Positions 45,441-54,838 of a stretch of DNA of 64,000 bases are shown piece by piece. Position 1 is the first letter of the stretch; every line of letters begins with the position of its first letter. Source of the DNA: Jaltomata sinuosa (Eukaryota; Streptophyta; Magnoliopsida; Solanales; Solanaceae); NCBI GenBank assembly GCA_003996215.1, contig QJPP01003567.1, forward strand, positions 186,001 through 250,000, read 5' to 3'. A model generated the notes under the pieces. It was given only the letters and a program-made list of their open reading frames with translations, made no database searches and was not told the origin of the DNA. The position numbers were made by a program, and so were the translations under genes.

Positions 45441-46926
45441 TGATAAGTTGGTAATCTACCAACTTATTGAGCCTAAATCCATGAATTATTGCTATGTTTT
45501 GAATAGATTTAGAAGTTCTTATGGCCTTTATTGATGTCTATACAGGTACTTTTGATTAGTGATGAAAAACAAGGAAATGGACCCAAAAAGAGCTCAAAAG
45601 GAGTGAAGTATGGAAGGATCAGAAAAGATGGAGATTCTGGCTTGAGATGCAGTGTTATGCGATACACACAAGCTGTGGTGCGGAAGCACCTCTGCCGCAT
45701 GGATATGCAAAATTCACTGAAGAATCTTCTAAGAGGTGCGGTCGATGTGCAACGCACATAACCCAATGTGCGAACTGCACCTCTTTCACACAAAGCCTCC
45801 AAAATGAGCTGAAGTCACTGGTCCAGTTGAAGACAGTGTGCAATGCATACATCGTGATGTGCAAACTGCACATCACGTCGCACATCACCCGAAGGGAAAT
45901 TTTGTCCTAGATTTTTAGTGACGATTTGGGAAATTATAAAAGGCCAATTTCGGCACATTTGTAAATAACATTCTTCAGTCCTTAATATTTTGAAGAGATT
46001 TTTACTTTGAGAACAAGTTTTCCTCTACAAAGAGAAGAGGGTTTGAATCCATTCTCTTGGTTAACCATTTGTGCACTCAAATTGAGCTTACAAATTGAAA
46101 TTCATCTTGAATGAAGAGGATTTTAACTTACCCATTTGGTATATCTCTCTCCTTTGCTATGAGTGGCTGATTTCACTTTTCTAGGGGTGTGTTGATAATG
46201 GGTTCTTGACAAATGGGTGTGGGTGTTGCTACTTCTTGCTTATAATTGCTTATTTGATATGGGTCTAGTAGTTTTACCAAATTTTAATCTTAAAATTGAT
46301 GGTTTCAAACATTAATTCTCATTACTTGACTATGTTGTTGCTTGAAAGAGAATTTCATGGTTTCGGATGTGAGATTACTAGTGGGAACTTGGGACTCCAT
46401 TCAGATTTGAGGCTAATCGACGGAATCACCCATTTAAGTGTCTAAGCTAGAGATAGTGTGACCTCCCCAAACTTGATCATGGTTGTTTATTTCTTTGACC
46501 AATAGTGCTCTAACCGGGATTATTTGATGTGTGGTTGTTGATCGAGAGATAAACAACCACGCCCATGACCAAGGCTACCTATGTCAATAAGCAAGAATAA
46601 GTGTGAAAAGGCAAACACCCTATCCCACATTAAAGCCCCATTGGATACACATCCCTAGTCTTCTACTCAATTTGATACACCCGTTTTACTTACTTGATTT
46701 ATTTACAAATTGTGATTGTCGTGATAGAATCCCAATTCCCCCGACCTTTTACTTTTGTGTTTTTAACATTTACTGTATTTTTGAACTCATTTCGATACAA
46801 TCTTCATATAGCTAGCATTAAGTCTCTGTGGGTACGACCCCAACACCTATTGGGTACTTATAAATATGTTTTGCTTGACGATCACCGTGCCTCCATATTT
46901 GGGGAGTATGATTTGATTGTTTATCA
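45441..46926 (+). repeat. Element G LTR
   Basis: Begins TGATAAG and ends TTATCA, perfect terminal inverted bases, four bases before the primer site. It contains a block of TGCGNNNNTGCAC-type motifs at 45650-45895 and a TATAAAA box at about 45935. Open frames at 45509-45910 on both strands arise from the palindromic motifs and are not genes. Confidence 0.85.
45650..45895 (+). promoter_or_regulatory. TGCG/TGCAC motif block upstream of the element G TATA box
   Basis: Contains GTGCGGAAGCACC, GGTGCGGTCGATGTGCAACGCAC, TGTGCGAACTGCACC and GTGCAAACTGCACATCACG, then TTATAAAAGG at about 45932. Similar blocks recur at 48535-48790 and 49820-50065 inside the element. Confidence 0.65.
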
Positions 46927-46930
46927 AAAA

Positions 46931-46949
46931 TGGTGCCGTTGTCGGGGAC
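46931..46949 (+). other. Primer binding site of element G (Asp tRNA type)
   Basis: TGGTGCCGTTGTCGGGGAC, two transitions from TGGCGCCGTTGCCGGGGA, the Athila-lineage primer site. Confidence 0.82.
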
Positions 46950-47053
46950 TTGAATTGATAGCAATTTTTGATTGTTAATTTGAAGTCACTTTGAGAGTGC
47001 TTGATTCTTTTACTTTTGTTTGTTGTTTGTGTTGTGATTAAGCAGGCTAGCCT

Positions 47054-48384
47054 ATGAACGAGGTCGATGACAACGAGAGCGTTGATGGCTTCATAGAGGA
47101 GAATGAGGCTGAGCCTATGATGCAAGGCAGTGTGGCTGCAATCCACCTACCCCTCATGGTGGGAAATGCTATCTTTCATGTGACTAGCACCATTCTCCAC
47201 TTAATTCAAATGAAGGGCCTATTTGGTGGAGCAGCACATGAAGATGCCAACCGGCATATTCAGAATTTTGTGGAGATTTGCCAACCGTTCATTTTTCAGC
47301 ATATCTCCCAAGAGCCCATCTGATTATTCCTATTCCCTTTTTCCTTGACTGGGGAAGCCACGATGTGGTTGGAAGAGTTGCTGGATGACTCTATCACATC
47401 TTGGGTCGAGTTGGTTGAGGCATTTACATCGAGATTCTTTCCTCTATCTCAAATTATGAAGATAAGAAATGAGATTACCAACTTTAGGCAACTCCCGGAT
47501 GAGCCTCTACATGAGGTTTGGTTAAGGTTCAAAAAGAAGCTTCTCTTGTGTCTGAAACATAAGTTATCGAACAACGTATTGCTACAAAGCTTCTATTGGT
47601 CGTTGAACTCTCTAAATAAGTCGGTGGTTGACAACCTTGGAGGTGGCACCTTCATCGACTTAGAATTTCCCATTGCCTTGACTTTGTTAGAGCGAATGAC
47701 CAAAACCAACCAAGCTTGGCATATGAGAGAAGCGGATGTGCAAACTTTGGGAGGACCCTCATCTATCTTGGTTAATGAAATAAGGAAGAAGGATGAGGAG
47801 CGAGATGAGACAATGGCAAAAATGATGACACAAATTGATTTGGTTGCCAAGCATGTAATGGTATCTGGTGGTGCTAAGACGGTGAATGTTGTGAGTACAC
47901 TAGAAATCAAAGTGAGTGATGATGAGCTGATGACAGTTGTTGATGGTAAACTATGCTTTGTGTCAGCGGGTTCTTGTCCCGGGTATTATCTCTTGAGGGA
48001 GGAGAAACAAGGTTGGATAAGAGACAAGGAAAGGGATGGAAATTAGAGGGATAGAGACAAAGATGGTGATCATTTCGATCACCGGAGCTCAAATCCCTAT
48101 ATACCTCCAAACAAAGTGGACTCCCTCTACCAACCGAGCACAAGCAACCCCGGTCAGTCCAAGCTAGAGGTTGTTATCCTTGGTTATCAAGAAGGTGGAT
48201 ATGACAAATACGGGAGTGAGTGAGCTAAAGAGTGAAGTTTCAACACTTCACCAAACCGTGAGCTATCACTCAACCTTGATCAAGCATCTTGAGGCCCAAA
48301 TGAACCACCTCTAAAGCCAAATGAACCCGAGGATGAAATGGACGCTGCCAAGTGATACCATCACCAATCTAAAGAATAAGTTAT
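47054..48384 (+). pseudogene. Element G gag (Athila type)
   Basis: ATG 47054 (MNEVDDNESVDGF). One frame runs to 48046 apart from a single TGA at 47321, where the family has Arg before LFPFSL, so 47054-47323 and 47345-48046 are the same gene. Core motifs: HEDANRHIQNFVEICQ, LFPFSLTGEATMWLEELLDDS, TSRFFPLSQIMKIRNEI, NFRQLPDEPLHEVWLRFKK, FYWSLN and LGGGTFID. After a TAG at 48044 homology continues with a coiled segment LIKHLEAQMNHL and LPSDTITNLKN near 48370, the usual Athila gag tail. It would form particles with helper enzymes. Confidence 0.85.
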
Positions 48385-50186
48385 TCGAGGTAGCATCGTC
48401 GAGCCGCGACGTTAAATAAAGTGCTGCTTGGGAGGCAACCCAAATTTCTTTATTTTGTTTTTGGTTATCTTTTGTTGTTTTTGGTGTGTTTGTAGGGAAT
48501 GCATGGAGTAGAAACATGGACAATTGAAAATAGGACTGTGCGGACTGCACAAGAATTTATGCGTGTCGCACAGAGCACTGCATGCCAAAATAGAGTGCCT
48601 GAAGGAAATTGAAAAATTAAAGGTGATGTGCAATGGGCCGTGCAGACTGCACGAGCCCAAGTGCGCATCGCACCTCTATCGCATGGCAAACCAGAAGCTT
48701 GGGCAACCAAGGGGAGAAAAAGGGTGATATGCAAAATGCCATATGGTTCGTACCAAGGCTGGTGCAAATCATATGTCACGCCACACAACATGTAAATTTG
48801 AATTTTAATTGACCTAACCCATTGACCGACCCGACCCACAGACGACCTGGCTAAAATTTTCGTTTTCTTTTCTTTTTAAAACTGCCTTACTTCTTCATCT
48901 TCCACCATATTTTCTCCAAAGTTCACAATTTCTCTCCTAAAATTCTCTCTAAATCCCTCAACCCCCCCCCCCAAAAAAACTTTCCCTTCCTTCATCTAAC
49001 CATCTCCGCTGCTCCACCACCGCTGTCGCCGTCGTCTCTCCAGAAAGTCTACTTGGGTTACCATTGTTGAACTCTGTGAAGCTTTAATTTTTACTCGTCT
49101 CTTCCTAATCTTCACTTGTGGTAAGTTTCCCGACGTTAAATACTGGTTTTTATGAAGGTTGGAAACTCATATTGTAAAGCATGCTTAGTAGAATTGCCAT
49201 GTTGATTTTTGGTCCCCAATTTTGAGTTGTATTGATGATTTTGCTTACTTTCAACTTGGTAAAACTTGAATTTTTTTAATGCATGTTGATTGGTAGTGAA
49301 TTTTGGCCTTGAAATTTGTGTTTGGGGTGAAGTCTGAGTAACCCACTTGTGATTAACGAATGGTTTGGCCCGATGATAGACTGGGTGACATCGTTCTTAA
49401 GGGCAAATCGTCATTTTTCATAAGGTTTTGTTGAGAATAGATTGTTAAGGCTGAATTTTTCTATATGTATGCCCATGATTCATTTTTGAAAATTATCCTA
49501 GGGTGTATGATCTTGTGCGGGGAGGGGGGTTAATTGTTGCTAAAATTTGTTAATGCCCATTATTGCAAGTAAGGTCTTGATGTTCCCAATGATCGATGGG
49601 GTAACGTCCATCTTAAGGGAAGTCATTAAGTTCTTTACTTGCTTGTTGTTGTGCTAATGGAAATCCGAATTTTGAGTACCCGGATGTTTGTGGTCATGAT
49701 ATCCCTTATCCCCCAACGTTAATATTGATGGTTTGTTGTGTGGTGTTGACTTCCTAACTACATCTTTCTCTACGGATCACATGCGTAATTCATAGGAACA
49801 CAAGGAACCAAAAAAATTCCAGTTGTGCCTTTGTGTGTTCGCATGCGATGCATAGATCTTGATATGCGGGTCGCACAAGGCATCGCATCATGTTGAAAAG
49901 AGAAAGCCAACACTGCTTCGAAGGGCAATGTATGATGTGACACACACTTTGGATGGTGCATTTTACACCAGCTTCGCACCTCGATGGAAAAACCCTGTAG
50001 GACTCCATTAGCTTGTGCAATAGCACATGCGACGCGCACTCCTTCTAGTGCGTTTTGCATGTTGTCCTCACAAGCCATCAATCACCTACTTTGTTTTTCG
50101 AGTCCTATGCATTCCATCCTTTGTAGTTGGTAACTTCTTTTTAGATTTTGTTTTTGTTTTTGGCTCACAATCTCTGTACGCAGAAC
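48385..50186 (+). other. Element G 3' untranslated region with promoter-like block and candidate intron
   Basis: Starts with the Athila signature GCCGCGACGTTAAAT and TGGGAGGCAACCCAA at about 48403-48442, which normally follows pol, showing a pol deletion. A TGCG/TGCAC motif block follows (48535-48790), then a pyrimidine-rich leader with an 11-base C run at 48962-48972. A strong donor TGGTAAGTTT (GT at 49121) and an acceptor TCTCTGTACGCAG (AG at 50182-50183) bracket a 1063-base candidate intron that ends four bases before an ATG at 50187. Confidence 0.55.
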
Positions 50187-50920
50187 ATGTCTTTTAGTAG
50201 GAGAAACACGGGAGGCCAGTCAAGGCAACTGTCTGCCACAGAAGAAGCTAGGCTTCAATTTGGGTTGGAAGGCATGACATACTATTATAAGTGGGACAAA
50301 AATAGAACATTCAACGTGGAGTAGAGTTATAATTTGGGAGAAGTTAAGGATGATCTGCCTAACTTACAGCGTCAATTTGATGATTGAGAGTGGCAACCAT
50401 TCCAAGATGTGCCTGGTGGGTATTATGAGGAGATAGTTATAGAATTCCTTACAGCCTATCAAGCCACACAGGATTCCAAGGGCTACAAAGGGAACAAGGA
50501 TAAGTTCCCTAACTTGGATTTAGTTGTCATTCAGGGCAAGAAAGTTTCTTTCACTCCCGCTGCCATTAATTCCATCTACTGGGGTCACCCAATTGCACCC
50601 GCCCTAACACTCTTAGTTAGGTTGGTTGTGGAGCTAAAGCCGTATCATGAGATAGCCCATGTCATTACTGAGGGTGTCCCTATTTGGTCCACTATAGGGG
50701 GAGACATTCCAAGAAAGTCCCTGATCTTAGAAGCTCATCTTTTGTATGATCTTGTTCGAAATCGCTTCTTGCGCTCCCAAAATGATCAGAAAATAACTCA
50801 AGATGGGGCCATTCTGATTGCGGCTATTATGACGGGGGAGCCTATTAATTTTAGGGAGTATTATTTGAGCGTTTATCAAGCAGCGATAAGAGGCCCTGCC
50901 ATCAGGGCGGTTTCAGCTAT
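50187..50920 (+). pseudogene. Element G second ORF (putative plant transposon protein type)
   Basis: From ATG 50187 (MSFSRRNTGG), in frame with the long open stretch 50409-50999, interrupted by TAG at about 50322 and TGA at about 50385. The protein reads FLTAYQATQD, VVIQGKKVSFTPAAINSIY, EVPIWSTIGGDIPRK-like text, EAHLLYDLVRNRFLRSQND and DGAILIAAIMTGEPINF. I recall this layout (a RGKxVxFTPxxIN motif, then a hydrophobic helix domain) from the domain named putative plant transposon protein, found in accessory ORFs of Athila-type elements. Its function is unknown. The open frame continues past the junction into E gag bases in a different frame, so its last residues are not original. Confidence 0.6.
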
Positions 50921-50924
50921 TCAC

Positions 50925-51420
50925 AGGCCTGTGGTAGAGGCTACTATAGTAGAGGTCAACACCAGTAGCGCTTCCAGCCTAGCCGGCCTGTTCGGGTAGC
51001 ATTACAAACTGCTGAGGGTAGAGTAGCCAGAGTATTGTTCCTGCTCCACGAGGTGCTTATTCGGGTTCCACAGGTTGTATGGGTCATTCTGATTCAGTCG
51101 GGTCTTCGCAGCAGAGTATATTTGGTTGGGGTTGTTATGAGTATGGCGAGATAAGCCACTTTGCTATAGAGTTTCTGTTGGCACAACACCCTAGGCGACA
51201 TGATCAGTTAGTTCAGGCCACCGGGGCTCTAGCACCTCCAGCTAGAGACGGTTCACATGGTAGTAGGGGTTGTCCCCAGGGTACTAGAGGTGGTCCTCAG
51301 TCTGGTAGATTAGGTGGTCATAGTAGCCGGGGCCACATGTATGTAATTCCAGGCCAAACAAAGGCCGAGGCTTCAGATGCTATGATCATAGGTACGATCT
51401 TCATATGTCATTAGTCTGCT
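50925..51420 (+). pseudogene. Element E gag, C-terminal part
   Basis: Gag resumes as GRGYYSRGQHQ, stop, RFQPSRPVRVALQTAEGRVA, then shifts to the frame 51079-51414 with MGHSDSVGSSQQSIFGWG. The knuckle reads CYEYGEISHFAIEF: the second Cys, a Gly and the last Cys are changed. A Gly/Arg-rich linker (GSRGCPQGTRGGPQSGR) leads to the protease. Confidence 0.8.
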
Positions 51421-51690
51421 TCTGCTTTGTTTGATCCAGAGTCTGTATTTTTATATGTATCTGCTTATTATGCTACTCGTCTGGAGTCTGCTTGTGAGAC
51501 TTTGTTTGTGCCTTTGTGTGTATCTACCCTAGCAGGAGGTTCCTTAGTAGTGGATCAGGTGTATCAGGCTTGTGTGGTGACTATCTTGGGATATGACACA
51601 TGGGTAGATTTGGTTGTACTTGATATGGTTGATTTTGACGTGATCTTAGGCATGGATTAGTTGTCCCCTTATCATGCAGTCTTGGATTGC
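51421..51690 (+). pseudogene. Element E aspartic protease
   Basis: The plus strand reads SASALFDPESVFLYVSAYYA, where DSGS became DPES (Gly lost), then LCVSTLAGGSLVVDQVY and VDLVVLDMVDFDVILGMD. A TAG follows where Trp is usual (LGMDWLSPYH). Confidence 0.82.
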
Positions 51691-52720
51691 TTCGCCAAGA
51701 CTGTTACTCTATGCATGCCTGTTATCCCTCCTATCATATGGAAGGGTGCTGATAGCCACATGTCGAGGGGATTTATATCTTTCCTGAGCGCCCAGCGATT
51801 GGTTGGGAAGGGGTACTTAACCTATCTTGCCTACCTCCGTGATACTAGTGCCACCACACCTCCTCTTGAGTCAGTTCCTGTGGTTTGGGAGTATTCATAT
51901 GTGTTTCTTTCTGATCTTCCAGGTCTTCCTCCTGAGCGTGATATTGACTTTACTATTAATGTTGAGCTGGGCACTCAACCCATTTCTATTCTGCCATATC
52001 GGATGGCACCCGTTGAGTTAAGGGAGCTTAAGGATCATCTACAGGATCTGTTGAGTAGAGAGTTCATCAGGCCTAGCGTGTCCCCGTTTGGTGCTTCATT
52101 CTGTTTGTGAAGATAAAGGACTGGTCTATGTGTATGTGTATTGACTACATGCAGTTTAATAAGGTGACAGTTAAGAACAGATATCCGATGCCACATATTG
52201 ATGATTTGTTTTACCAGCTTCAGGGTGCAATGGTGTTTTCTAAGATAGACTTGTGATCCAGTTACCACCATTGAGGATCAGGGCAGCGGACATCCCAAAG
52301 ATGGCATTAAGGACTCGATACAGTCATTACGAGTTCCTAGTTTGTCTTTTAGGTTGGCTAATGCCCTATCAACATTTATGGAGTTGATGAGTCGTGTGTT
52401 CAGTGCCTACTTGGACTCATTTGTGATTATGTTCATTGATGACATTCTGATATACTCGAGGAGTAGAGAGGAGCATGAGCAGCATCTTAGATTGGTACTT
52501 CATAACTTGTGAGACAATCTGTTGTATGCCAAATTCACTAAGTGTGGGTTTTGGCTTGAGTCTATGGAATTCCTAGGACACGTGGTGTCCAAGGATGGGA
52601 TTATGGTAGATCTGGTGAAGATTGCAGAAGATCATGATTGGGATAGGCCTACTTCTCCTACCAAGGTTCGTAGTTTCATCGGGTTGGCAGGTTATTACAG
52701 ATGATTTGTGGAGGGGTTTT
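51691..52720 (+). pseudogene. Element E reverse transcriptase
   Basis: The frame 51661-52110 holds the linker (GFISFLSAQRLVGKG, DLPGLPPERDIDFTI) and YRMAPVELRELKDHLQDLL and FIRPSVSPFGA. A frameshift at about 52108 breaks VLFVKKKDGS. KIDL is intact at about 52240, followed by a TGA for CGA and a one-base loss. The catalytic box VIMFIDDILIYS at about 52425 is intact. FTKCGFWLESMEFLGHVVSKDG and RSFIGLAGYYR complete the thumb. Confidence 0.88.
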
Positions 52721-53250
52721 CTTCGATAGTAGCTTCATTGACTAGATTGACTCAGAAGAATGTTCCCTTCTAGTGGTTAGATGAATATGAGGTGAGCTTC
52801 CTGAGGCTCAAGGCCTTATTGACTTCATCTCTAATTCTTACTCTTCTGGTCGAGGGTCAGGGTCTCACCATATACTGTGATACTTCGGGTATTGGTTTAG
52901 GTTGTGTATTGATGCATCAAGGCCGGGTTATTACATATGCTTTAAGATAGTTGAAGGTTCATGAGAGGAACTACCCCACACATGGCTTGGAGTTAGTAGC
53001 GGTAGTCTTCGTGTTGAAGATTTGGAGGCATTATCTTTATGGCATGCAGTGTGAGGTCTTTACTTACCATCATAGTCTTTAGTACTTTTTCAACTAGAAG
53101 GATCTAAATTTGAGGTAGCGTAGGTGGTTGGAGTAACTGAAGGACTATGACATCTCTATCATTTATCATTCAGGCAAGGCAAATGTAGTGGTGGATGCCT
53201 TGATCAAGAAGGCAATGAGTATGGGTCGCTTGGTTTTCCTAGCGATAGAG
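52721..53250 (+). pseudogene. Element E RNase H
   Basis: Reads VEGFSSIVASLTRLTQKNVPF, LTIYCDTSGIGLGCVLMHQGRV with the first Asp (DTS for DAS), GLELVAVVFVLKIWRHYLYG with the Glu, and VFTYHHSL, where the third acidic residue is Tyr (usual FTDHKSL). It ends SGKANVVVDALIKKA, a changed VVADALSRK motif. Confidence 0.82.
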
Positions 53251-54590
53251 GAGTGACCTTTAGCTTGGGACATCCAGTCCTTGGCTAACAAGTTGGTTAG
53301 ACTTGACATATCTCAGTCGGGCCATATTCTTGCTTGTGATGAGGCTAGATCTTCCTTGTTGGAGTAGATTCGGGCACAACAATTTGATGATGCGAGGTTG
53401 AGGATCATTCGTGATAAGGTGTTGAGTGAGGAGGCTAGGAAGGTGACCTTAGATTTAGAGATTGTTTTGAGGATCGGGAGTTGTATCTTCCTTCCTAGGG
53501 TTGGTGACTTGGTTATATTGATCTTGGATGAGGAACATTACTATAGATATTCCATTCACTCTGGGGCAGCTAAGATGTATCGTGACTTGAGGCAGCACTA
53601 CTGGTGGTGTGGGATGAAAAGGGATATTTTAGCTTTCGTGTCTAGGTGCTTGAACTTTCAGCAGGTGAAGTTTGAGCACGAAAGGCCAGGTGGTTTGTCT
53701 CAGAGGCTACCCATTCCGGAGTAGAAATGGGAGCGGATAGCTATGGACTTTGTAGTCAGTTTACCATGTACCATGCAGAGATTTGATGCTATTTGGGTTA
53801 TCATGGATAGGTTGACGAAGTCTGCTCACTTTCTGCCAGTTCAGACTTTCTACAGTTCCGAGAGGTTGGCTCAGATCTATATTCGAGAGATTGTCTATTT
53901 GCATGGTTTGCCAGTTTCTATCATTTCTGACTGTGGTACTCAGTTCACTTTGCATTTCTGGAGGTCTATTCAGAGAGAGTTGGGTACTAGAGTTGAGCTT
54001 AGCACCATTTTTCATCCACGGACAGACGGTCAGTCAGAATGTACTATTCAGGTTCTGAAAGATATATTGCGAGCCTGTTATATTGATTTCGGGGGTCAGT
54101 GGGACCAGTGTTTATCCTTGGTAGAGTTTGCATATATTAATAGTTACCATTCCAGCATTAAGATGGCTCCGTTCAAGGCTTTGTATGATAGGCGGTGCAA
54201 ATCTTCGGTGGGTTGGTTTGATGCTTTTGAGGTTAGGCCGTAGGGTACCGACTTTCTTTGTGATTCTATGGATAGAGTTTGGGGCAACCAAGAGAGACTT
54301 TGCACTGCCTAGAGTAGGCAAAAGAGTTATGCTGACCGGAGAGTTCGAGATCTAGAGTTCATGGTTGGTGATAGTGTGTTTCTTTGTGTGTCTCCCATAA
54401 AGGGCATGATGAAGTTTGGGAGGAAGGGTAAGCTCAGTCTTAAGTTCATCGGGCCTTTTGAGATCCTTCATCATATTGGAGGGGGTTGCTTATGAGTTGG
54501 CCTTGCCTCTTGATATTTCTAGTGTTCACCTAGTTTTCATGTCTCTATGCTGCGTCAGTATATTCTGGATGAGTCTCATGTGCCTCAGTT
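53250..54590 (+). pseudogene. Element E integrase
   Basis: Linker (LAWDIQSLANKLVRLDI, RIIRDKVLSEEARKVTLD), then the zinc region at 53540-53690: HYYRYSIHSGAAKMYRDLRQHYWW, RCLNFQQVKFEHERPGG, with the second Cys now Phe. The core 53743-54243 is a single open frame with MDFVVSLPCT (Asp), IISDCGTQFTLHFW (Asp) and GQSECTIQVLKDIL (Glu), so the triad is intact. It continues SLVEFAYINSYHSSIKMAPFKALY. The C-terminal part (KGMMKFGRKGKLSLKFIGPFEI) crosses frames up to about 54590. Confidence 0.9.
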
Positions 54591-54800
54591 GGAGTCGGTT
54601 CAGGTGGATGAGTCCTTAGCCTTTGAGGATGAGCCTGTTGCTATTTTGGACAGGCAGGTTAGACAGTTGAGGTCAAAGGAGATTTCGTTAGTTAAGGTTG
54701 AGTGGCAGCATCATCCTGTCGAGGAGGCTACTTGGGAGATTGAGGCCGACATTGGACCCTCTATCCTCATCTTTTCGAGTCTTCAGGTACTATCTTTTTT
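54591..54800 (+). pseudogene. Element E chromodomain
   Basis: The open frame 54547-54804 reads RQYILDESHVPQLESVQVDE, LAFEDEPVAILDRQVRQLRS, ISLVKVEWQHHPVEEATWEI and EADIGPSIL. The aromatic and acidic pattern of the chromodomain is complete. The usual YPHLF end is altered. Confidence 0.88.
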
Positions 54801-54838
54801 CTAACTTTCACAGAGAAAGTCCTTTTAGTAGTGGATGT

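Larger units (their letters stand above)
45441..50920 (+). mobile_element. Element G: pol-less Athila-type element nested in E gag
   Basis: LTR 45441-46926, Asp-type primer site 46931, gag 47054-about 48384, then an abrupt join to Athila-like 3' sequence (about 48385), a long untranslated segment and a second ORF (50187-about 50920). No protease, RT or integrase is seen, and no copy of the 1.49 kb LTR occurs at the right end, where E gag resumes about 50925. G is therefore a deletion derivative. The right boundary is approximate. Confidence 0.8.

Noticed and set aside
45509..45910. Overlapping frames on both strands in the G LTR
   Set aside because: Near-palindromic TGCG/TGCAC motifs open frames on both strands. 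This is promoter-region DNA, not a gene.
48311..48839. Minus-strand frames over the G 3' region
   Set aside because: They are the reverse of the motif block and of Athila-type 3' sequence. No domain is seen.
50921..50999. C-terminal end of the long open frame at 50409-50999 as part of the accessory protein
   Set aside because: These bases read as element E gag (GRGYYSRGQH and PSRPVRVALQ) in another frame, so the shared open frame is a junction artefact.
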